From: an uncultured Oscillospiraceae bacterium
Lineage (GTDB): Bacteria > Bacillota > Clostridia > Oscillospirales > Ruminococcaceae
Length of the DNA: 16,756 nt
Direction: 5' to 3'
Assembly: GCA_934456315.1 (NCBI GenBank)
Contig: CAKSHG010000022.1
Span: 1-16,756 of the forward strand
Below the pieces are notes generated by a model. The model made no database searches. It saw nothing but the letters and a program-made list of their open reading frames with translations, and had not been told where the DNA came from. How positions within the stretch are numbered: the first letter of the stretch is position 1; every line of letters starts with the position of its first letter. Shown here piece after piece: positions 1 through 6,360 of this stretch. Made by a program: the position numbers and the translations under genes.

Positions 1-360
1 GGCGTTGAGCGCCAGTATATTGGTCTGGAACGCTATGTCCTCTATCGTTCTGTTTATCTCCTGTATCTTCTCGGAGGAGGAGCGTATCTCCTCCATTGCG
101 GCAAGCAGCTCCTCCATCTGGGAATTGCCCTGCTCCGCTGCCCTGGAAGTGTCGGAGCACGCACTGCGCCTCCTTCTGGAGCCAGGCGTCGACCTGGTGC
201 GAGAAATCGCTGATGGACGAGAAGGCGGCGCAGGTGATATTCTTCGTGGAGTTCACTGCCATAAAAACGTTGCTTATCGTTGCAGTAAGTACGAGGGTCG
301 CCGCCATAATGATGACAAAACCGTAACGGTGATCCGCGCTTTTAGTGACAGAGTTCTCAT
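1..360 (-). pseudogene. Methyl-accepting chemotaxis protein remnant, internally deleted and frameshifted, cut by the window edge
   Basis: The start is an ATG at 360-358 with an AAAGGA ribosome binding site just upstream. It opens as a typical receptor N-terminus (MRTLSLKARITVTVLS). Near 310-318 the reading frame slips: the rest of the first membrane helix (AATLVLTATISNVF) and the start of a sensor domain (VDAWLQKEAQ) lie in another frame, and the original frame hits TAA at 276-274. Near 150-165 the sequence jumps back to the first frame and directly into the signalling domain (QGNSQMEELLAAMEEI, then the hairpin-tip motif [14 protein letters not shown] at the edge). Almost all of the extracellular sensor, the second membrane helix and HAMP are therefore missing. 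What is seen: two frame changes and an N-terminus joined to a signalling domain. What is inferred: a dead gene rather than a short receptor. Its promoter still looks intact. Confidence 0.8.
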
Positions 361-389
361 AATGGATTCCTTTCTGATGCCGCAAACAT

Positions 390-431
390 CAGGTTTGTTG
401 GATTTGTATAAAATATTATAACACAAACCTG
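390..431. repeat. 9-bp inverted repeat spanning the -10 and start region of the MCP-remnant promoter
   Basis: CAGGTTTGT (390-398) and its exact reverse complement ACAAACCTG (423-431) are 24 nt apart and enclose the -10 box and predicted start point. This placement suits an operator or a long-stem leader structure. No protein can be assigned to it. Confidence 0.5.
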
Positions 432-443
432 CAATTTTGTAAA
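415..443 (-). promoter_or_regulatory. Sigma-A promoter for the MCP remnant
   Basis: On the minus strand TTTACA (443-438) and TATAAT (420-415) are separated by 17 nt, and TGT before the -10 adds an extended -10 element. It sits about 55 nt upstream of the ATG at 360. Confidence 0.75.
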
Positions 444-486
444 TAGGCAACATCAGTCAATTTCCGGAATACAACTGAAATGAAAA

Positions 487-509
487 CGGGGCTGTGAACC
501 ACAGCCCCG
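487..509 (-). terminator. Rho-independent terminator of the XRE-family gene
   Basis: A perfect 10-bp GC-rich stem (487-496 with 500-509, 3-nt loop) lies 15 nt after the stop codon of the minus-strand regulator gene. On that strand it is followed by TTTTCATTT. Confidence 0.85.
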
Positions 510-523
510 CGAAAAGCAATTGA

Positions 524-769
524 TCAGTTGATCTTAAGCAGGTCTTCAACTGTTACAGAAAAAACCTTTGCCAGAGAGATTATCTCGATATCGGTGACGA
601 ATCTCTGACCGGACTCGATACGCTGAACCGCGTTCTTGTCAATGTCCAGATCAATAACCTGCAGTCTGTCTGCGAGTTCACGCTGTGAGATCTTCAGCGC
701 CTTACGCAGCTTCGCAACGTTGATTCCGCAGATGTTATTTCTTCCGTCGGTTGTTCGGTTGTTAAACAT
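524..769 (-). CDS. Small XRE-family helix-turn-helix regulator
   Basis: This 81-residue protein is nearly all one DNA-binding domain (about residues 17-79), including KLRKALKISQRELADRL, then NAVQRIESGQRFVTDIEIISLAKVF, which matches the Cro/C1-type helix-turn-helix. No ligand or oligomerisation domain follows. The start is the ATG at 769-767, with AAGGAG 7 nt upstream. It has its own terminator, so it is a single-gene unit. It is divergent from the AI-2E family gene at 1218, and the 448-nt AT-rich gap between them holds short inverted repeats that could be operators. Stand-alone proteins of this type usually repress their own or a neighbouring promoter; the target here is not known. Confidence 0.85.
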   Translation of the reverse strand: MFNNRTTDGRNNICGINVAKLRKALKISQRELADRLQVIDLDIDKNAVQRIESGQRFVTDIEIISLAKVFSVTVEDLLKIN

Positions 770-1143
770 GTGGACTCTCCTTACTGTTTAAAAAATTATG
801 CGAAATTCATTCCAATGATAAAATGTTTTGCGCCTATATACCATTTTACAATATTACGCGGTCGAAAATGACACCTAACAGGAATCAAACTCATAAATAA
901 TCGGTGTTCAAGGAATAAACTGGAAAACATTGCTCTGTTTGACCTTAATGAATGCTCAATTTAGTGCGAATGTGATTAGTTTAATATGTTAATTTGTTGA
1001 AATTGAACATCTTTTGATACAATTTTTCAGATAATTATACAATTGATGATATTTCATCTGATGTTATCCGGCAATAATATATCCGCGGAAAAGTAAGATA
1101 TTCGTAAAGAAACTGAAAATTCAATTTTTTCCACATGTTTTTA
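770..1143. other. AT-rich divergent intergenic region, no gene seen
   Basis: No coding sequence or RNA gene was recognised between the XRE-family gene and the promoter of the AI-2E family gene. The stretch is strongly AT-rich. I saw a candidate upstream promoter (1014-1043), a short GATGA-TATT-TCATC inverted repeat (1045-1058), and no convincing -35/-10 pair for the regulator gene on the minus strand beyond a TGGTATAT extended -10-like site around 825-845. Confidence 0.5.
1014..1043 (+). promoter_or_regulatory. Possible upstream promoter for the AI-2E family gene
   Basis: TTGATA (1014-1019) and TACAAT (1038-1043) are 18 nt apart, in the same direction as the downstream gene. It would be a second start point about 130 nt before the stronger promoter. 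AT-rich context makes chance matches likely. Confidence 0.35.
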
Positions 1144-1172
1144 TTGACATGTGAATTTAAATATGATACAAT
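1144..1172 (+). promoter_or_regulatory. Sigma-A promoter of the AI-2E family gene
   Basis: A perfect -35 TTGACA (1144-1149), a 17-nt spacer and TACAAT (1167-1172) lie about 45 nt before the TTG start. A 6-bp inverted repeat, CACATG (1132-1137) and CATGTG (1148-1153), overlaps the -35 and could be an operator. Confidence 0.8.
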
Positions 1173-1217
1173 TTAAGTACTTGCAGCTTTCACCGCTTTT
1201 TATAGGAGGACATTCTT

Positions 1218-2600
1218 TTGAAGATAAAATGGAACAAGAAATACACCACCATCGCGGTATACTCGCTCATCGTGATAATGCTTGCGGTGCTGTTCGTGGT
1301 GTTCGTATTCAAATTCGACTCGTTCAAGAGCGGATTTTCCTGGATAGGCAGCGTTTCTGCGCCGCTTATCTGCGGTATCGTCATCGCGTACATCGTCAAT
1401 CCGCTGATGATGTGGATAGAGCGCACTTTTTTCCGAAAACTGACAGACAACCCTCCGCCTGAAAAGGGCATAGTCATGCAGAAGCTGGCGGAATCCAAGG
1501 TAGGCTCCACCGCGGTGGTCCGGACGATAGAAAAGCACGGTCCCTCGATGGAGAAGAAGCGCCGCCGGCGCAAGACCGCAGCCCGCGCCCTGTCGGTGAC
1601 TATCGCGTATATAATCGTGCTTGCCGCAGTAGCCGGGATATGCATCGCGGTAGTTCCCAGCGTTGCAAAGAGCATGGTCGACCTTGCCGACCAGATGCCG
1701 GGCTACATCAAGAAGATAGACGCGTTCCTCGAGGATTTCTTCGCGAACAACCCGGAGATGGCGTCGCTGATATCCGACGGCTTCACCGAGATTGGCTCCA
1801 TCGTGAAGAAGATCTCCGAGATGGTTCAGCCGATAGCCGGGGACATCATGAGCAGCGTTTCCTCCGGAGTTATCCAGTTCGCGGCGGGTCTGCTGACTGG
1901 TCTGAAGAACGTGGTCATAGGTCTTATCATCGGAATATATCTGCTGTTCAGCAAGGAGCGTCTGCTGGCACAGTCCAAGAAGATACTGTTCGCCTTCCTC
2001 AAGAACAACGTCTGCCAGCGTATATTCTACGTCGGCTCGCGCGCTAACGCTATCTTCAAGAGCTACGTTATCTCCAACCTCGTTGACGCGCTGATAATCT
2101 TCGCGGCGATGGCTATCGGCTGCCTTGCCATGGGCATGCCCTACCCGATGCTGCTCGCGGTGGTCTGCGGCGTTACAAACCTTATCCCGTTCTTCGGACC
2201 ATTCATCGGAGCTATCCCCTGCGGTATCCTGATACTGCTGGTGGACCCGGTGAAGGTCATCTGGTTCGAGCTGTTCGTCTTAGTACTCCAGCAGCTTGAC
2301 GGCAACGTTATCAAGCCGCATCTTTTCGGCGGCTCGATGGGACTCCCGGCTATATGGGTGCTGGTTTCCATCACCATCGGCGGCGGTCTGTTCGGGATCC
2401 CCGGAATGCTCCTGGGCGTTCCCGTTTTCGCAGTTATCTACCTGCTGTTTGCGGAGTTCGTTTCTTCCAGGCTCAAAAAGAAGAAAATGCCGGAGGAAAC
2501 AAAGGAATACGCCGGGGATACCTCGCTGTTCCTCGATGGATACGAAGAAGGCGTCCCGCCTGAAAACTCCGATGAGCATTCCCAGGGACACACTGAATGA
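1218..2600 (+). CDS. AI-2E/PerM-family (PF01594) multi-pass membrane transporter
   Basis: This 460-residue membrane protein has the family landmarks: an N-terminal helix (about 11-31), a second helix (47-65), a long middle region, then the signature loop NLIPFFGPFIGAIP (321-334) and a C-terminal GLFGIPGMLLGVP segment (390-402). The start is TTG at 1218, chosen because AGGAGG lies 7 nt before it and the next residues (KIKWNKKYTT) precede helix 1. Between helices 2 and 3 is a roughly 50-residue hydrophilic stretch with the basic cluster KKRRRRK (113-119), and the last 45 residues are charged. Family members are named for AI-2 export, but several are implicated in sodium/proton exchange or other transport, so the substrate is unknown. 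It is a single-gene transcription unit with its own promoter and terminator. Confidence 0.9.
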   Translation: MKIKWNKKYTTIAVYSLIVIMLAVLFVVFVFKFDSFKSGFSWIGSVSAPLICGIVIAYIVNPLMMWIERTFFRKLTDNPPPEKGIVMQKLAESKVGSTAVVRTIEKHGPSMEKKRRRRKTAARALSVTIAYIIVLAAVAGICIAVVPSVAKSMVDLADQMPGYIKKIDAFLEDFFANNPEMASLISDGFTEIGSIVKKISEMVQPIAGDIMSSVSSGVIQFAAGLLTGLKNVVIGLIIGIYLLFSKERLLAQSKKILFAFLKNNVCQRIFYVGSRANAIFKSYVISNLVDALIIFAAMAIGCLAMGMPYPMLLAVVCGVTNLIPFFGPFIGAIPCGILILLVDPVKVIWFELFVLVLQQLDGNVIKPHLFGGSMGLPAIWVLVSITIGGGLFGIPGMLLGVPVFAVIYLLFAEFVSSRLKKKKMPEETKEYAGDTSLFLDGYEEGVPPENSDEHSQGHTE

Positions 2601-2613
2601 TCAGATAAATATC

Positions 2614-2640
2614 GAGCCGGCACAGATGATGTGCCGGCTC
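2614..2640 (+). terminator. Terminator after the AI-2E family gene
   Basis: GAGCCGGCAC pairs perfectly with GTGCCGGCTC around a 7-nt loop, 13 nt after the stop codon, followed by TTTCCTT. It could also help stop the convergent aminotransferase transcript, although the minus-strand T run is poor. Confidence 0.75.
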
Positions 2641-2707
2641 TTTCCTTAGATCCGCCTGAATGGCTTTCACAGAACGCAGGGAGAGAACCGGACAGGTCCG
2701 CCTGCGC

Positions 2708-3850
2708 TCAGTTCTTTTTCCAGTTCTTTGCACGGAGCGTCCTTACCAGCGCGTTTACCTCATCGTTCGTCGTGAACGCCGACGGAGCAAAGCGCACCGT
2801 TCCCTCCTCCAGAGTACCGAGCTTTTTATGCGCCAGCGGAGCGCAGTGAAGCCCTCCGCGCATATAGAAGCCCATGCGGCTCAACTCCAGGGTGGCCTCC
2901 GCAGACGGTACTCCGTCTACCGCGAACGACACCACCGGCGCGTACAGCTCCGGCTGGTCGTCTATTGTGGAATACACGCGTATCCCGGGGATCCTGCGCA
3001 GCTGCGAGCAGAAGCTGCGGCAGAGCGCAGTTTCGTGCGCCAGTATCCTCTCCGGCGTTCTCTGCGCGACAAACGCCACCCCAGCACCGAGCGCTATTGC
3101 CCCCGGCGTGTTTATGGTGCCGCTCTCGAATCTGTCCGGCAGAAAATCCGGCTGCTCCAGGCTTTCGCTGGCGCTTCCCGTGCCGCCCTCCATAAGGCTG
3201 CCGAGCTGAAATTTACCGTCCGTCAGCATAAGCCCAGTCCCCATCGGACCGTACAGTCCTTTATGACCGGCGGTGCAGATGATGTTTATTCCGTCCTTGA
3301 TATTCAGCGGAAACAGCCCTGCGCCCTGCGCTGCGTCCACTATGAAGCAGATCTTTTTCCGGCGGCACAGCGCTGCAAGCTCCCTTATCGGGAGGCGCTG
3401 CCCGGTGACGTTTCCCGCTGTGGTGCAGACGAGCGCCACCGTTTCCGGACGTATCGCCTCTGCTGCGCTGCGGAGCGTTTCCGCAGTATCCGGCGACGTC
3501 CTGAATAGCGTGTAGCTCCCGCCGCGCTCCGTCAGCGCGTGCACCGGACGTATCACCGCGTTGTGCTCGATATCGCTAAGCACATAATGCGCTCCCGGGT
3601 GAAACAGACCCTTTATCGCCTGGTTGAGCGCATGGGTGCAGTTCAGCGTGAACACCGTGTTTTCCGGCTCTGCTCCGAAGAACTCCGCGCACCGGTTGCG
3701 GCTCGCGAATACCGCCCGGGAGGTTTCCACAGACATCGCGTGGCCTGCCCTCCCGGGATTTGCGGCGTACCTCGTCATCGCCCTCCCCCACACCTGGTAT
3801 ACGCTGCGGGGCTTGGGGTAGGTGGTGGCGGCGTTATCGAGGTATACCAC
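2708..3850 (-). CDS. Cysteine desulfurase-like class V aminotransferase
   Basis: A 380-residue PLP enzyme of fold type I, the usual length for this family. Visible landmarks are the N-terminal YLDNAATTYPKP, the cofactor-stacking His96 (DIEHNA), Asp172 (VDAAQ), the Schiff-base Lys197 (TAGHKGLYGP) and the catalytic Cys336 in RGGLHCAP. The likely reaction is removal of sulfur or selenium from cysteine or selenocysteine to form an enzyme-bound persulfide. It belongs with the clostridial 'cysteine desulfurase family' branch found beside DUF3343 proteins rather than with the iron-sulfur-cluster enzymes IscS or SufS; no scaffold gene is nearby. The start is GTG at 3850, overlapping the end of the DUF3343 gene by 17 nt, so translation is probably coupled. 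The physiological substrate is inferred, not shown. Confidence 0.88.
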   Translation of the reverse strand: MVYLDNAATTYPKPRSVYQVWGRAMTRYAANPGRAGHAMSVETSRAVFASRNRCAEFFGAEPENTVFTLNCTHALNQAIKGLFHPGAHYVLSDIEHNAVIRPVHALTERGGSYTLFRTSPDTAETLRSAAEAIRPETVALVCTTAGNVTGQRLPIRELAALCRRKKICFIVDAAQGAGLFPLNIKDGINIICTAGHKGLYGPMGTGLMLTDGKFQLGSLMEGGTGSASESLEQPDFLPDRFESGTINTPGAIALGAGVAFVAQRTPERILAHETALCRSFCSQLRRIPGIRVYSTIDDQPELYAPVVSFAVDGVPSAEATLELSRMGFYMRGGLHCAPLAHKKLGTLEEGTVRFAPSAFTTNDEVNALVRTLRAKNWKKN

Positions 3851-4037
3851 AGCTGACGCCTATCCGGAGCAGCAGCGGGCAGACCGTTTCCCGGTCGCCG
3901 AATATCTTCAGCACGAACGTGCAGCCGCCCCGCCCGGTCACGCGCTCTACTGTGCTCCTGATGTTGTTGCCCGCCAGGTAGAGCCGTATCTTCTCTGCCT
4001 GGGTCATCGAACGTGTATTTATAATGAAATATTTCAT
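3834..4037 (-). CDS. DUF3343 small putative sulfur/selenium carrier
   Basis: A 67-residue protein starting MKYFIINTRSMTQAEKIRLYL, matching the short TusA-like DUF3343 family, which is repeatedly found beside desulfurase-like aminotransferases in Clostridia. Its cysteines are Cys39 (GRGGCTF), Cys53 and Cys63 (VSCGIP); one of these may accept the sulfur or selenium from the partner enzyme, but which one cannot be told from sequence alone. The start ATG at 4037-4035 has AAGGAG 8 nt upstream. It is the first gene of a two-gene unit and overlaps the aminotransferase start. A small hairpin (TGCAGG 4062-4067 with CCTGCA 4077-4082) sits in the leader just before the ribosome binding site. No clear promoter was found. 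Confidence 0.75.
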   Translation of the reverse strand: MKYFIINTRSMTQAEKIRLYLAGNNIRSTVERVTGRGGCTFVLKIFGDRETVCPLLLRIGVSCGIPR

Positions 4038-4122
4038 TGCAGATTCTCCTTGCGATCATAATGCAGGTATGCTACTCCTGCACTTTAATATATGCAAAGC
4101 CCCGTTCAGAGGTCACAAAAAC

Positions 4123-4146
4123 CCCCGCAGTACTGTAACTGCGGGG
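4123..4146 (-). terminator. Rho-independent terminator of the intact chemoreceptor gene
   Basis: A perfect 9-bp stem (CCCCGCAGT with ACTGCGGGG, 6-nt loop) lies 12 nt after the chemoreceptor stop codon and is followed on the minus strand by GTTTTTG. Confidence 0.9.
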
Positions 4147-4158
4147 ATCCTGATATGC

Positions 4159-6180
4159 TCAAAGCCTGAATCTGCTGACAAGCTCCATCAGCCTGTCTGC
4201 CTGCCCGGAAAGCTCGCTGGAAGCCGCTGCGCTTTCCTGCGCTGTCGCGGAATTGGACTGGACTACGCCGGATATCCTGCCGATATCTCCGCTTATCCTG
4301 CCGACCATTTCTTTCTGCTGGCCGCAGGATTCCGTTATGCTGTCGACTATCTGCTTTACCGACGCGGTGTATTCGCTTAGCGTCTTCATCGCTTCGGCGG
4401 TTTCGCCGGTTATCCCTGCGCCGTTATCAGCGGCGCTGACAGAGCTTTCGATAAGGCGCGTCGTGTCGCTGACCGCCTCGGCGGACTTCCCGGCAAGGGT
4501 ACGCACCTCGTCGGCTACGACCGCAAAGCCCTTGCCCGCCTCGCCGGCACGCGCAGCCTCTATCGCCGCGTTAAGGGAGAGTATGTTGGTCTGGAATGCG
4601 ATATCCTCGATGGTGTTGATGATGTTGTTTATCTTTCCGGAGGTTTCACTGATATCGTTCATCGCGGAGGTGAGGGCGCTCATCTTCTCGTTCACCTCGT
4701 CGACGAACTTCGAAGTCTTTTCCATGAGCTGGCACGCGGTGTCGCACTTCTCGGAGTTTTCCTGTATCTGCTTTTCGATATTGCCGAGGTTATTCGCCAG
4801 CTCGTCGATGGAGGCGCTCTGCTCCGACGTGCCCTGCGACAGCGACTGCGCTCCCTGCGCCACCTGACCGGAGCCGGAGCTTACCTGTTCAGCCGCATTG
4901 TATATCTCCCGGATAACGCCGGAGAGCTTCTCCTGTATCACGGAAAGGCTGTCCGCAAGCTGCGAGAAATCGCCGGTGTAATACTGGCTGTTCTGATGGA
5001 TATCCACCGCAAGGTTCTCGTCCGCAAGCTCGCTTAGGATCCTTGCGACGTCCGCAGTGGCGTTGCGGAGCGCCATCGACATATCCACGACTGCGGTGGC
5101 GATGGTGCCCACCTCGTCCTGACTGGTAACAAGGTCCTGCACCTCGTCGGCTGCCTTGAGGTCGATGTGCTCGAGATTCTGCGCAGCCTTCTCGACGCGC
5201 TTGAGCGGCAGCATGAGATTGTGTACCACCAGCCATATCCACAGCGTGAGCACTGCAATGCTGACAACGCACACGATAATAATGATAACGCTCATCTTGG
5301 CAGCGGAGCTATGCGCCTCTCCCACGCTGTCCGACAGAATGAATACCCAGTCATGGCTTGGCATATAAGTATACGCCGCGATGAAGCTGCCGCCGTTCTG
5401 GTACTTTATCGAATCAGTGACGGTGCCATTCTTCACGCTGGCGATGATATCGGATACGAACTGCTCGTCCGCAATTGTGGTTATCCTTGAAGCGTCCGGG
5501 TGGAAAATGTACTCCCCGGTGGCGGCGTCAACAAGGCAGTACTCCGCGCTGTCGAATCCCGTCAGCGGGAGCGCGTTGAGCTTCTCGACAAGCCCGCTTG
5601 TGTAAATGCCGATACCTCCGAGCCCTATCGGATTTCCGCTGCCGTCCTTTACCGCCTTGTACATCGAGATTATCTGCTCGCCGGAAGCCGGAGAGTTGAT
5701 TATTCCCGTGTTGTACACTCCGTCGGCAGAAAGCAGCGCGTCCTGGAGCTGCTTCAGCTTATCCGCGTCAGTCTGCGTGACCTTTCCTACGACCTGGGAG
5801 GACGTGTGGGTCAGCACCCTGGTGTCCCAGCTGCTGGCGTAGATACCCTCAAGGCTGCCGATGTCCCGGCTGAAATACTCGGTGTACTCCTGCGCTGCGG
5901 CAGCCGCTTCCGCGTTGTCCGGAGCGGTCAGCAGGTCTGTTATCTGCTGCGCCTTCAGGTACGCTGTCAGCGTGTCCTCGGTGGACTGAATGTAGTTTTC
6001 GATCATTTCGGTTCTGTCGACGGAAGCGGTTTTCAGGTTGTTGACCGCGACATCGTATGTAGTCGAGGAAACCAAATTGTTTATTATCAGGAACATCGCT
6101 GTAAAGATAATGAACTGAATGACCAGCAGAGTTACTGTGATCCTTACGCCGAGTCCATATCTTTTAACTTGTTTTTCCAT
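4159..6180 (-). CDS. Methyl-accepting chemotaxis protein with Cache-type sensor
   Basis: A complete 673-residue transmembrane chemoreceptor. Order: cytoplasmic basic N-terminus, membrane helix 1 (about 14-36), an extracellular region of about 255 residues with Cache-like features (TGEYIFHPD at 221-229, and HDWVFILSD at 276-284 before the membrane), membrane helix 2 (296-320), HAMP (about 321-375), and a helical signalling domain. The conserved hairpin tip [20 protein letters not shown] (525-544) continues into [19 protein letters not shown]. It would sense a small extracellular ligand and control the CheA-CheW kinase complex. There is no C-terminal CheR/CheB tether peptide; it ends FRL. The start ATG at 6180 has GGAGA 6 nt upstream. 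It is a single-gene unit with a strong promoter and terminator. The ligand cannot be predicted. Confidence 0.95.
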   Translation of the reverse strand: MEKQVKRYGLGVRITVTLLVIQFIIFTAMFLIINNLVSSTTYDVAVNNLKTASVDRTEMIENYIQSTEDTLTAYLKAQQITDLLTAPDNAEAAAAAQEYTEYFSRDIGSLEGIYASSWDTRVLTHTSSQVVGKVTQTDADKLKQLQDALLSADGVYNTGIINSPASGEQIISMYKAVKDGSGNPIGLGGIGIYTSGLVEKLNALPLTGFDSAEYCLVDAATGEYIFHPDASRITTIADEQFVSDIIASVKNGTVTDSIKYQNGGSFIAAYTYMPSHDWVFILSDSVGEAHSSAAKMSVIIIIVCVVSIAVLTLWIWLVVHNLMLPLKRVEKAAQNLEHIDLKAADEVQDLVTSQDEVGTIATAVVDMSMALRNATADVARILSELADENLAVDIHQNSQYYTGDFSQLADSLSVIQEKLSGVIREIYNAAEQVSSGSGQVAQGAQSLSQGTSEQSASIDELANNLGNIEKQIQENSEKCDTACQLMEKTSKFVDEVNEKMSALTSAMNDISETSGKINNIINTIEDIAFQTNILSLNAAIEAARAGEAGKGFAVVADEVRTLAGKSAEAVSDTTRLIESSVSAADNGAGITGETAEAMKTLSEYTASVKQIVDSITESCGQQKEMVGRISGDIGRISGVVQSNSATAQESAAASSELSGQADRLMELVSRFRL

Positions 6181-6247
6181 TTAATTCTCCGATACCCTGT
6201 TCCCATATGACATGACACACAGGAATTTTTCTCAAATGTTCATATTT

Positions 6248-6276
6248 ATTATACAGTTAAAAAATCAATAAGTCAA
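6248..6276 (-). promoter_or_regulatory. Sigma-A promoter of the intact chemoreceptor
   Basis: TTGACT (6276-6271), 17-nt spacer, perfect TATAAT (6253-6248) on the minus strand. The leader to the ATG is about 60 nt. This is a housekeeping-type promoter, not the sigma-28 pattern used by many motility genes. Confidence 0.88.
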
Positions 6277-6324
6277 TATATTTTGACAAAATTCGACTCC
6301 ACGCCGTAAAGATACCGTAAAGAA

Positions 6325-6354
6325 AAGCGGAGCGACGATCAATGCGCTCCGCTT
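6325..6354 (-). terminator. Rho-independent terminator of the lipoprotein-kinase operon
   Basis: A 10-bp stem (AAGCGGAGCG with CGCTCCGCTT, 10-nt loop) begins 6 nt after the kinase stop codon and is followed by TTCTTTA on the minus strand. Confidence 0.85.
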
Positions 6355-6360
6355 GTGATT

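Noticed and set aside
1218..2600. Reading the AI-2E family protein as evidence of quorum sensing
   Set aside because: The family name comes from one proposed substrate; no luxS or AI-2 receptor gene is in the window, and members have other transport roles.
2660..3508. Plus-strand open frame of 282 codons
   Set aside because: Antisense to the aminotransferase, which carries all catalytic residues; the plus-strand translation is arginine-rich and low in motif content.
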